From Zopfochytrium polystomum (lineage: Eukaryota > Chytridiomycota > Chytridiomycetes > Chytridiales > Chytridiaceae): 51,670 nucleotides of DNA. The translations under genes and the position numbers were made by a program. Under the pieces are notes generated by a model. That model was not told where the DNA came from, did not search any database, and was given only the letters and a program-made list of their open reading frames with translations. This document shows positions 21,307 to 30,287 of this stretch, in pieces (position 1 is the first letter of the stretch; every line of letters starts with the position of its first letter). The stretch covers positions 1-51,670 of the forward strand of contig JAIVFJ010000385.1 in NCBI GenBank assembly GCA_025765615.1. The letters run 5' to 3'.

Positions 21307-24300
21307 TTCCCATCAAGGGAGAAAATGTATCTATTTGGCATCGAACGCCAGTCCATGATCAGGAACAATAGTGCTGGCTCGCAACTGGAACCGAAAATCA
21401 TGAATACCGCAGGCGATCAAGTCGACACAATCCTCAAGCTGGACAATCTCCAGGGAGCCAACTTCTTGGATCTGGGACAGGTACAAGAATTGCATCCGCC
21501 ATTAATTACGCGAGGCTTTTGCTCACACCGACATTACATTTCGCATCATAGGGATTCAACATCCTTGATGGGGAAAGCAGTTCAACTGAATATCCTGCCC
21601 ACCGTTTCAGGAAATGACGCTTTCATCGCAGAAACCATGGAGAGGAGATCGTCTGTGTGCTTCTCGGTTGAGGAATCCATGAAGAGCAAGCTCAACAAGA
21701 TCGGCATCGCAGGCTCAGCCGCTGTCGGATTCATTTTCAACATTTTTTCGATCAGCGGCGGATTCAGTTTTCTGAAGCAAAAGAGTGGCGATGAGAGGAG
21801 CGTTTCAGCTACGCTCGTCATTCGAAGCCAGAGCAAGCAGAAATGTTTCATCGTCGACCGAAGCCTTGAACATCTGGACAGACACTTGTTGTTGAAAACA
21901 CCGACCGGCGGCTACTCATATTGTGACAAAGGTTGATTCCGGTTGTCCTGCCACTGCTTTGAGTTTTTGAACTGAGAGTTTCCCACCTCCTCCTACACAA
22001 TCGTTTCCACACACACAACCATACACACAAACAAACACACGCACACAAACTAGGTCGCTTTCGGCGCATACGCAACTTGCACGTTCGCGTATCAACTCGA
22101 GAAAAAGGAAGATGTTCTCGAAATTCAGGGAAAGCTGCAAGCCGCCCTGAATGTTCTCATCGCCTCCCTGGACTTAACCGGTCAGGGCGAATATGCAAAC
22201 AAGGACCTCTCTTTTTTCGAAAAGACCACCCTTTTGCTCGAAGGGACGTTCCTGTCCCAACAGTCGGTCCCCTCAAACCCAAACGAAATGATTCGATTCT
22301 TCCGATCAATCCCAAATCTGTTCAACTACGAGAATCACGTTGCGTACGAGCTGACTCCTGTGGACTCCATTCGCAAGCCAGTCGCAAGATACCTCTTGTT
22401 AAAGAACGAGTTCGCCAACACTCTTTTTGCAAAACGACTGGGTTCCGTGCAAGGACGGCGTGTCATTGGACCGCATTCACGTTTTAATCATTGGAAGTTC
22501 CGGAATTGGAAAGTCGACCATCATCAATGGAATCGCAAACTATCTGCTGTTTGAAGACCTCGACGACGCAATTAGCCGCTCTTCCGAGGCGATCGTCGCC
22601 ATCCCCGGGCGGTTCAGCGCCAGTGGCTATGGGCGACTTGTCGACGGAAAAATGCAGGAAGAACCCACTTCTGTCAATCCAGCTCAATCGAAAACATTAA
22701 TAGTGAGGGAGCAGCAGTCACGCAGTTTTGCCAAATGTACACTATTCATTTGCACAACAGGGACATTGTCTTTATTGATTGTCCCGGCATCGTCGACGGC
22801 AGGGGAATCGAAAAAGACCAGGAGAACTTGCAACACATCATGTCATTTATCAGCCCACTCGGTTATCTCAACGCCATTTTCTTCATTATGAAGCCCAACG
22901 AGGAGCGCCTGAGCTCCACTTTTGCCTACACCGTGATTGAAAGCTGCTCGCGTTTGAGCAAGGAATGCAAGGAAAACATTTTTATTCTGTTCACGACGAG
23001 CAGCACCACAAACTTTCGACTCGGCGGCACTCGCGACACGTTGGCCAAGCTCCAGAGCAAAGTTTCGCCCGACGGCCGCCTAGACCTCCTTGACGACGAA
23101 CGGCACTTTTTCTTTGACAACTCTGCGCTCCGCCTGGTCTATGCCAAAACAAATGAGCGGGAGCTCTATCCAGACCCGAACGGGTCTTTATTCGAATCAA
23201 ACCGCACGGCCTGGGCATACTCGAAAGCAGCATCCGTTCGCCTTACAACTGCTCTTCTCAATTTACCTACTGTCCGAACCGATGGACTGGACACTTTGAC
23301 AGACACCAAGGCGCTCGTTCAAAACGTTGCAAGTTTCCTCGTTCACGTTACGTCAGCGATCGAGAACACGGTTCGTTCCCTTCAGCGTCAGCAAGATGAA
23401 ATTCGAAGGATGGAAAAGGAGAAGATAGCGCTCGATAAACAGCTCAAGGTCAAGTACACCTTCGTTAAACACGTGCAATTGGATCTCCCCATGACGGTGT
23501 GTAGCAACGCTGGATGCTTTGAGATTAAGGCCGGGAAGAATGATGATCTTTCAGACATTCAACGACGGAAATACATTCCGTGCCACAAGCCTTGCTATCT
23601 TAGCAATCTGCCTTTGAACCAAGTGAACCCTCCAGGGATGATAAACTGCAATGCCTTTCTGAATGCAGCCAATGGGAAGTGCCACTCTTGCAAAGCTCGC
23701 GGCAAAGACTGCGACTACACCTTGCATATGCATATGACCAGCGATGTTGAGTTTCAGGACAAGGAAATGATTTTGCCGGAGATACAGCAGCAGCAAGACG
23801 AAAAAGTGAATTCAATCAACGCATACAAGTCTAGGATAGCAGCTCTCGCCGCCAAGGAAAAACAGCTGGAGCACGAGAAGGAGCTCATTATCCGGCAGAT
23901 TGCAAGGTTAGCCCAGTTCGTGTTGGACAATTCGCTGGTTCCTCCGAGCGACGAAATCCTCCGGTATTTCCGGATGGAGATACAGACTCTTGAGAGCTAC
24001 CCCGACAGAGACAGTGCGCAGGAGAAAAACTTGAAAGCCTGAAAATGATCCTGGCGAGGTACGAAGAGGAGCTGCGGATTCTGCGAGAAGCTATTCGAAT
24101 GAGGCCGGCCCAAAGCGGAGATGAGAGTGGGACGTCCACTGTGAAATCCACTGACGAAGTCAAAACGATTATCACCAATTTGTGCAATATGAAAGAGTTT
24201 GGCAGAAACATCAAAGAATGCATCGAAGCGCTGGAGGAGCAGCGTCAGGCAGCAGCCACTGTTCCCCCTGGAGGGAGCGCCGAAGCGCGGTTCTTCGATC

Positions 24301-24596
24301 TCAACACGGTGCGCCGCAAGCAAATCCGTCCCAAGGCGCAATGGAATCTCTTCTCTACCAACACGCAGAGTGTTGTGGGATACGTTAAGTCCGTGGAAAC
24401 AGAGCGTCACCAAGCAGCCACTGGTCCCCACAGACGTGTTGTGAAAGCGAGGAATTCTTTTGATTTCGGCGAGGGAGACCATAGAAGGGAACCTATTAAG
24501 GCGCAGGCGGACGGCTTCTCAACCCAAACGCGCGGATTATTGGGATTTATCAAGTCCGTGGGAAGCAAAATTCTCGAGTACTCGCCCTTCCCTTGA
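21307..24596 (+). CDS. Stonustoxin-like domain / P-loop GTPase / Cys-His protein, frame-broken
   Basis: Domain order: an N-terminal region (21307-21935) with EESMKSKLNKIGIAGSAAVG and SGGFSFLKQKSGDERS, resembling the pore-forming-like N-terminal module of the stonustoxin/verrucotoxin superfamily; a helical middle (22054-22430, LEKKEDVLEIQGKLQAALNV); an AIG1/septin-like G domain with P-loop GSSGIGKST (about 22490-22520) and Walker-B-like VFIDCPGIVDGRGIEKD (about 22765-22815); a Cys/His-rich segment (CNAGCFEIKAG, CHKPC, CHSCKARGKDC, HMHM; about 23500-23740); and C-terminal coiled coils to a TGA at 24594-24596. Introns are likely at about 21481-21550 and 21935-22053 (CA-rich). Further frame changes near 22430, 22680 and 24025 (an A5 run) look like single-base indels. 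Homologues occur in fungi and animals. A toxin role is not implied. Confidence 0.65.
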
Positions 24597-25860
24597 CATG
24601 CAACTCACAGCTCCTCTTCTCACCCGTCAATGCATACTGCTTCTCAAGGTCGGGTATTGGTCTTTGGCTGATAGCCCAACATACAATTTAATAAAACTAA
24701 GTTTCGAGATGTTGACACTGATTTTAAGAATGCCCTTGCCGAAGCCCGACTTTCGCGAGCATCGACGCCCCCAAACCCTTCTCCCGAGTCTCTGGGTGCA
24801 ACACGTCGTCTTGCCCATCCTGATTACCCTGACAAACAGCTGTCGTCGCCTCCATTGACGCCCGAGGACGCAGTGCGTGGCTGTGTTTGGGGACGTGTGC
24901 AGGAAGGGCGTTGTCGAGGCCGCTGCGTCGGCAGTCGAGTCGTCGAGTTTCCTCCACCAAATTCTTTCCACATTCTTGAGTGGATGGTATCCCAGTCGAA
25001 GATGACCTTGCTTAGGCCTGGATGCGCGGGAGGCGGGGTTTTTGTCTCAGCGTAGCGATTCATGCAGCTTAAGCCGCAATCTCCGAGGCGGGTGGCCCAG
25101 GGTGCTTGACAATGAGGCTGCCCAAGGGGAAAAACCCCGTCCGCAAAGAGAAGAAGTAGAGGGAGATCGGGCCGCCCAACGCTCCGTCGTGCCTGGTAAC
25201 ACATCACAAACCATTTCTGCGTCGGCAACACCATCGCCTACTCCTTCGACCTCTCCAAGCTCCCCGCCGCAAACCCGCAAAACAAATCCGACCCCACCTA
25301 CTTCTACGTCATGCTCTTCGGCCCGCCGCAAGACCCGTCGGCCGACCCCACGGGCATCTCCAAGACCGCCCGCGGGTTGAGGCTCAGCGCGCTTGAGCCG
25401 CCGCCCGTATCGTCGTTCAATACGCACTATGGTAACACAACACGCCGCGAACAGGTACTACTGCTGGTTTCAAGCAAACAGCGCTAACACAGAAAAACGC
25501 AGCAAGAGCAAACCACAGACGGCGCCGAGGATGCACCGGTAGCCGCACTGACGAGGTTAGTCGAGTTCGCCGAGGTAGGTGACACCGTTTTTGAGGAGGC
25601 AGCGTACGACAACGACGAGGACGACGACGTCGCGCTGCAAAACGCCGCGATATCGAAAGCTGCGCTCGAGTTTGCGGGCAACTTGCCTCAGGATCTGAGA
25701 GAGTGCTCTGGAACGCCAGGACGGCTCGCAGTGTCAGGCGGACGAATCCCTTGACCGTAACCGGGACGACGAACGTGGCCGAGCCTTGGGTTCGCTTAGC
25801 AAACAATCCTCCTGCCCTTCCACTTAAACAGTAGAGCTTGCATATGGACAGTTCCAGAAA
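24597..25860 (+). other. Hypothetical exons at 25205-25440 and 25502-25755
   Basis: A plus-strand block reads VGNTIAYSFDLSKLPAANPQ, then DPTYFYVMLFGPPQDPSADP and LSALEPPPVSSFNTHYG. It is followed by a stretch that could be an intron (GTAACACAAC...AACGCAG) and an acidic block TRLVEFAEVGDTVFEEAAYD and ALQNAAISKAALEFAGNLPQ, ending at a TGA at 25752-25754. Natural residue composition and an intron-like gap suggest a real gene or its remnant, but no family is recognised. The 24597-25200 part shows only short frames on the minus strand. Confidence 0.3.
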
Positions 25861-25924
25861 GAGCAATTAGTAATACAATGATACCAATGATACCAATGAC
25901 AACAAGACAAGTCAGGAAAGCAAA

Positions 25925-25995
25925 GAAGGTTCCAAAAGGTTCCACAAGGTTCCATGAAGGAATGTTCTAGAAGGTTCCAGAGGTTTCCAGAGGGT
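25925..25995 (+). promoter_or_regulatory. GGTTCC mini-repeats with a heat-shock-element-like array
   Basis: Five imperfect 10-bp repeats of the form AAGGTTCCAN pass into TTCTAGAAGGTTCCAGAGGT at 25965-25984. The last part is a run of alternating TTC/GAA pentamers (TTC-ta-GAA-gg-TTC-ca-GAg), the arrangement bound by heat-shock factor. It borders an AT-rich island with no confident gene, so the target gene, if any, is unclear. Confidence 0.4.
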
Positions 25996-26601
25996 GATTC
26001 ATAACACGTGCCGATGGCGGCACGCCTTTTCTCCTATTAGTGGACTGATGTAAAAACTGCACCAAAGTCTTTCAAAATTTGCGTACTACTCCGAAAATGG
26101 ACACGAAATAAAATGGCTTAAGTGACTATGGCTCCAATTTTTTTTTCTATGATGATTCTGTTGAGCAAAAGTTGGAAAAACGAAGAAAAAAGGTCAGTGA
26201 TAAATGAATTTCGAAATGTGACACATTTGGATGTTTTGCAACTTGCACCACACATGCAAAAACAAAGATACACAACTACTTACTTAGTAATAAAGACTGT
26301 TTTGGATAAGGGCTCTCTGATGATGCTGGCTGTTTACTCCTTTAATTGAGTTTTGATGAAGATTTGGTCCATTATGTAAGGGGCACTTTTGAATGGTCAT
26401 GGAGCCACTAACTGTCATTTTAGCGATCCCAGCATTCTCCAAATGAGACCAAACTTACATAGTGGATAGCGAAATGACTAAGCTTCAAAATCTTATTTTT
26501 TGTTTGAATTTTTTATTGATAAATCTGTCCACAAAAAATTTTGAAAGAATTAAATGATTTTAGGGGGTCATAGACGGTATCCATGATGGATGCAAAATCC
26601 A
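25996..26601. other. AT-rich stretch without recognised gene
   Basis: Low-GC sequence with homopolymer T and A runs. The only long frame (26122-26349 plus) has no recognisable motif. It probably belongs to the same inserted element as the possible transposase tail to its right. Confidence 0.35.
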
Positions 26602-27103
26602 CTACAAAGATACCCTTAGCTTTCCTTTTTTGACAGCTTGCCCCTCAGCATTGTCAAACGCCTTTCTTTTGATCATATCAAAAGTTCTGCTGGCAAAAAT
26701 GTGATCAGAGAAACACTTTCCAACACAAAATCGAATACAGCATTGTGCACAGATAGTCGAAGTCCTTTGTCCTGGATTTGCAGGCAACCTTGGCATCGAA
26801 CACGCTCCAACAATGGTCCAGGACGTGCATCCTCCAATGTCAATGGATAAAATTCACGCCCATTGTAGTGAACTGGAATGTGATAGCCCAGGGTGATTTT
26901 GCCTGCTTGAGCCTGTGTGGTACAAGGGGCAGTGCACCAGTGCCACCAGTAGCTTCTTGAGCATTCACAGCACGTGCTCCATCACCACCTTCAGCAGCTT
27001 CAGAGCCTGCTTCTTCATCAGTCTCACAATTGAGTTCTTCTGCAGACAGTTGAGCACAATCCAATTGAACCAGCTCCATCTCCTTTCTCTTCAGACATTC
27101 CAT
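26602..27103 (-). mobile_element. Possible piggyBac-type transposase tail in an AT-rich island
   Basis: Minus-strand pieces: MECLKRKEMELVQLDCAQLS, RLKQAKSPWAITFQFTTMGV, then PANPGQRTSTICAQCCIRFC with VGKCFSDHIF. A Cys-x2-Cys...Cys-x3-Cys pattern ending '..FCVGKCF..' at the C-terminus is typical of piggyBac and related DDE transposases. The catalytic domain was not found. The region 26000-27250 is clearly more AT-rich than its neighbours, suggesting inserted DNA. Terminal repeats were not identified. A short possible alternative is a host zinc-binding exon. Confidence 0.3.
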
Positions 27104-27349
27104 TCTTTGGCACGCTGTTTCGTTGGTTTGACGAAATTTTTTTTCACTAACAAAACGAGGCAGCTAATTTAGACCGCATTTGCAGAATTGGTAGGACTAC
27201 AACATATTAAAGTTTCACGAGGATTCGTTTCGTTTTGGTGAAGTTCTTCTAATTGTAATGGTGGAAAAGTCAGTCATCGTGCCGCTGGTGGTACCATGAC
27301 CGTTAAAGGGTAAAAACAAGCCCCCGCACACAGCACAAATCGACCAACG

Positions 27350-28112
27350 ATGTCCTCCTCGTCCTCGTTGTCGTCTCCTCGCGACGTCTCGCTCGCGCCG
27401 CTCTCGGTCGTGACCGCAAACACAACCAGCGACGACCCTGCGACCTGCGCCGTCGGAAAGAACGGCTGCGCACCAGAGAACGTCGCAAACGCTCAGAATG
27501 CGACAGGTTTCCTGGACGCCGATGCCACACGATTGGTATCCACGAATTCATGGCAGACTCAACGTCCCTCCATAGATGTCCCTCAGCCCTCACGATCTCT
27601 TCTTGTGATTGCCTTTGACTGGTTGAAGACTACACCGACTGCAAACTACTTGGACAAGTACGGCCGATGCAACCTCGAGTGGCGGAATGCAAATTCCCCG
27701 AAAGCCGTTCCTTTGATCTGAAAAATGTGAGAGCGATTGTCGGACTCCTTTGACTTTTATTCCAGACAGGCGAAGTACTAACTGGCTTTTATTGGAGGTG
27801 TACATGGAATACGGATTCCTGCCGTGGAAATTCGTAGGTAGGGAATGCAGTTTCATTTCCACTATTCTTTTTCGTAACATCGACTCGCTCGCAGAAGATT
27901 TCACATCGAGCCGTTGTCCCGGCGGCCCGCTTACTATCTCACGGAAGCGCCGGGGACGCATGCGCAAGTCACATCCCGCATAAACCACCAGTACCACATC
28001 AACGACCGTCTTGACTTTTTCGATCTGTCCAGGGCAAACGGAATTCGAACAAACGCTTCCACTTCTTACGGCGTCGAAGAGTTCCGTATTCTTTGGAGAC
28101 CGATTCCCTAGG
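27350..28112 (+). pseudogene. Single-pass membrane protein family, copy 3, truncated
   Basis: Shares ectodomain blocks with the gene at 5706-6754: RDVSLAPLSVVTANTTSDDP with CAPENVANAQNATGFLDADA (compare SLAPISTITASTTNDDP, CAPQNVA, NDTGFLDYDA); ECKFPESRSFDL (compare FKFPEGRVFEPTS); and, in another frame, HINDRLDFFDLSRANG with SYGVEEFRILWRP (compare VNRFNTASDHYDT, LYGVSEMRLTF). An intron is likely after FDLKN (GTGAGAGCG). The stalk and transmembrane tail are missing: similarity stops about 180 bp before the truncated U1 gene at 28292. ATG at 27350. Confidence 0.55.
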
Positions 28113-28291
28113 GCGAAGAAGCACCCTTCCTCAAACTTCTCCCTGCTCTCCAACGCACTCAAGCCTTCTTTTTCAAACAACTTCTCTCTGCTTCGCTCAA
28201 ACCCCTCGCACTCTGCGGCGGAAGCAAGACCAAGAAGACGCTCCGCAACCTCCATCACTCCCTCCATCCCCACTTTGACATACCTTTTGAT
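27970..28291 (-). other. Coding-like antisense frame next to U1 copy A
   Basis: On the minus strand, directly downstream of the truncated U1 gene, the sequence reads KVGMEGVMEVAERLLGLASA and REKLFEKEGLSALESREKFE. The frame is continuous with an opening that runs through the U1 gene itself. It has helical, protein-like composition but overlaps the end of the membrane-protein copy on the other strand. Both cannot be functional, and I favour a chance frame. Confidence 0.2.
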
Positions 28292-28422
28292 CGAAAAATT
28301 GTGCCATCCGTTCGCCACGAAGGCGAAGAGTGCCGGCATGGGCCCGCGTGCGTGCAATGGAGGCGCCGCACCAACAGGCATTGAGTCTTCTTGATCACCC
28401 ACTGCCGCAGCCAGGTAAGTAT
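28292..28422 (-). ncRNA. U1: U1 spliceosomal snRNA, copy A, 3'-truncated
   Basis: The minus strand begins ATACTTACCTGGCTGCGGCA, the canonical U1 5' end that pairs with 5' splice sites. It has a stem-loop I loop GATCAAGAAG (others GATCACGAAG), the stem-loop II sequence TCCATTGCACGCACG that contains the U1A-binding ATTGCAC, stem-loop III, and a partial Sm site CACAATTTTT. After the Sm site it departs (CGATCAAAAGG), so the final GGCG-TTCG-CGCC stem-loop and the 3' motif are absent. The TATA-like element TACAAATA starts 33 bp upstream. Probably a pseudogene or an RNA with unstable 3' end. Confidence 0.85.
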
Positions 28423-28600
28423 GCCTTTCATCTTGACAGGGCGGGTGTATTTGTACGATCTTCTCTCCGCAGTCTGAGGTCTCGCCATGCGCCAGTTTGT
28501 GCTGTTGACAAGAGAGAGATTCCCCGATCGGATATTTCTGATGCGCAGTCCGCAGTCCATTACGAGTATAAATACACCCACCCCTTCTGGATGATAAGGC
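28423..28600. promoter_or_regulatory. Bidirectional U1 promoter, pair A/B
   Basis: A 178-bp spacer between two head-to-head U1 genes. TATAAATA at 28567-28574 lies 34 bp upstream of copy B and is followed by CACCCACCCCTTCTGGATG. On the other strand TACAAATA at 28455-28448 lies 33 bp upstream of copy A and is followed by CACCCGCCC. A conserved block GATCGGATATTTCTGATGCG (from 28526, -75 relative to copy B) recurs at the same distance from copy C and is a candidate proximal sequence element. Confidence 0.75.
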
Positions 28601-28766
28601 ATACTTACCTGGCTGGGGCAGTGGGTGATCACGAAGGCCCAATGCCTGTTGGTGCGGCGCTTCCATTGCACACACGCGGGGCCCGTGCTGGCACTCTTCG
28701 TCTTCGTGGCGAACGAGACGGCACAATTTTTTCCCTGTGGGTCACGGGCGTTCGCGCCTGTCCCAC
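28601..28766 (+). ncRNA. U1: U1 spliceosomal snRNA, copy B
   Basis: Starts ATACTTACCTGGCTGGGGCA. Contains the stem-loop I loop GATCACGAAGG (U1-70K site), the stem-loop II loop region CCATTGCACAC (U1A/ATTGCAC), stem-loop III around CTTCGTGGCGAACGAG, the Sm site AATTTTTT at 28725-28732, and a terminal hairpin GGGCG-TTCG-CGCCTGTCCC (28747-28764) with the same loop as in other U1 RNAs. Length about 166 nt, normal for U1. A 3' motif ATTGATATGCTGAAAG follows about 20 bp after the end. It guides U1 snRNP to 5' splice sites, consistent with the many short GT-AG introns here. Confidence 0.93.
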
Positions 28767-29070
28767 GATATCATTCTGATCAATTGATATGCTGAAAGCA
28801 ACTGTTTGAATCTGTGATCCACCGCTACCGCGCTTCGCTGGCAGACAAGGAAAGATGAAGAATTCGAGCTCCCTCATTGTCCATTGCCCTGAGGCGTTTC
28901 ACTTTCCGACCAATTTTCGAACTATCTGATTCACATGGCGCCTTCGCGCAAAACACTACAAAAGAACAATTGCTGTCAACTGCCGTTCTAAACTAGTGGG
29001 CTGCGGTTGCCCGGCGATCCCAATTTCCACCATTAATTTCCCCGATGGCTCGAGCTTCCCTTGCGTGGCT
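28767..29070 (+). repeat. Downstream segment of U1 copy B, duplicated after copy D
   Basis: From the U1 3' end to about 29070 this sequence aligns in direct orientation with 30288-30592, with frequent substitutions. Shared landmarks are TTCTGATCAATTGATATGCT, ACTTTC.GA.CAATTTTC, GTCAAC.GCCG and CCCCGATGGC.CG.GCTTCC. The near part carries the candidate 3'-processing motif. No gene is recognised in the remainder. Confidence 0.8.
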
Positions 29071-29693
29071 GCTCACTGGAGCTCCTCGCTCCAGCCGGAG
29101 TCGACGCCGCCCACGCCGCAGCTCCACTTTTCTTCCCAACAGCTGGATGATGTTGCGTGACCGCCGCCCCTTTGTTGAAGTCAGCGGACACGTGGTCGAT
29201 GAATGCCGTGGTCATGACTTTATCCGTACCTCTCGAGGCACGCACTGCTCCACTGCTCCCTCACTCCCCAGTCACGTTGCAAAGGGTCCTCTCCGTCCAA
29301 CTTTTCCCAAGATTTCATTTTTCGTTCTTCTTCTTTTTCAAATCCGAATCTCGTCCTTTCGTCATGATGTTGGAAAGAGGAGGTCACTGCTGTCGAGCAT
29401 TTGCTTGAAAGATTGTTCCGTTGTCTCTTTCCTCTATCTCTCGGGAGGTGTGTCTCAGTTTTTTTGTTTTTTTTTTTTTTTTGGCAGATTGGTAATGAAA
29501 AGTGTGCGACTTCTTTCCTTTCTTTGTGAACCAGCAGGAAGGTGAGCACATCCTGCCTGTTTGGATTGAGGCACAAGACTTTGGTTACCCATCAATCCAA
29601 CAATCTCGCCACTGGTCTGCTCCATCGCAGGACCGGCCGCCCCCAATCGTGACCAGCTGTTGCACTTTCAGCACAACAATGAACAGAAACAAA
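29071..29693. other. Spacer between the two U1 pairs
   Basis: No recognised gene. Contains a T-rich run (TTTTTTGTTTTTTTTTTTTTTTTT near 29460) and short frames only. Just 3' of copy C (minus strand) the sequence TTGTTGTGCTGAAAG matches the 3' motif of copies B and D. Confidence 0.5.
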
Positions 29694-29860
29694 CGTGGGA
29701 CAGGCGCGAACGCCCGTGACCCACAGGGAAAAAATTGTGCCATCTCGTTCGCCACGAAGACGAAGAGTGCCAGCACGGGCCCCGCGTGTGTGCAATGGAA
29801 GCGCCGCACCAACAGGCATTGGGCCTTCGTGATCACCCACTGCCCCAGCCAGGTAAGTAT
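29694..29860 (-). ncRNA. U1: U1 spliceosomal snRNA, copy C
   Basis: The minus strand begins ATACTTACCTGGCTGGGGCA at 29860. Stem-loop I, stem-loop II with TTCCATTGCACACACG, stem-loop III, the Sm site AATTTTTT and the terminal CGGGCG-TTCG-CGCCTGTCCC hairpin are all present, and the RNA is nearly identical to copy B. A 3' motif with TGCTGAAAG follows. TATAAATA starts 34 bp upstream. All elements of a functional gene are visible. Confidence 0.93.
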
Positions 29861-30122
29861 GCCTTGCCATCCAGAAGGGGTGGGGGTATTTATACTTGAT
29901 GGGGGTACCATATGGACTGCGCATCCGAAGTGTCCGATCTGACTTGTCAAGAGCAAACTGGCAGCTTGGTTGGCAAGACGCGCGGTGAGAAGTGATCGGA
30001 AAACAACGGCGAGAGTGGTTGGCGGCAGAAAATCGGGCAAAATCGCGCAACGCTTTTTCATCAAGGTCGGACTGCGGAGGGAAGACCGTATAAATACATC
30101 CGCCCAGCCTCGAGGAAAAGGC
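29861..30122. promoter_or_regulatory. Bidirectional U1 promoter, pair C/D
   Basis: A 262-bp spacer. TATAAATA (minus, starting 29894) is 34 bp upstream of copy C, and TATAAATA (plus, 30089-30096) is 34 bp upstream of copy D. The upstream block GATCGGACACTTCGGATGCG (minus, 29939-29920) matches that of copy B at about the same distance. The copy D side shares GGACTGCGGAG.GAAGA.CGTA with copy A. Relative to pair A/B the promoter halves are therefore swapped, as in an inverted duplication, with about 80 bp extra in the middle. Confidence 0.75.
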
Positions 30123-30287
30123 ATACTTACCTGGCTGGGGCAGTGGGTGATCATGAAGGCCAGTGCCTGTTGGTGCGGCGCTTCCATTGCACACACGTGA
30201 GGCCTGCGCCGGCACTCTTCGTCTTCGTGGCGAACGAGACTGCACAATTTTTTCCTTGTGGGTCACGGGCGTTCGCGCCTGTCCCAC
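30123..30287 (+). ncRNA. U1: U1 spliceosomal snRNA, copy D
   Basis: Starts ATACTTACCTGGCTGGGGCA. The stem-loop I loop is GATCATGAAGG (as in animal U1 rather than GATCACGAAGG) and one base is missing in the following GGCCAGTGCC. The stem-loop II ATTGCAC, the Sm site AATTTTTT and the terminal TTCG hairpin are present. The 3' motif ATTGATATGCTGAAAG follows. Complete and probably functional. Confidence 0.92.

Noticed and set aside
25925..25990. CRISPR-like short repeats
   Set aside because: The 10-bp GGTTCC units have no unique spacers and the genome is eukaryotic.
28411..28422. Perfect 5' splice site CCAGGTAAGTAT on the plus strand (also at 29849-29860)
   Set aside because: These are the reverse complement of the U1 RNA 5' end, which is complementary to splice donors by nature. 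They lie inside minus-strand U1 genes, not at exon ends.
27590..28726. 378-residue minus-strand ORF running through U1 copy A
   Set aside because: It crosses an snRNA gene, its promoter and the antisense of a membrane-protein paralogue. Its U1-derived residues recur in other frames at the other U1 copies, so the opening is by chance.
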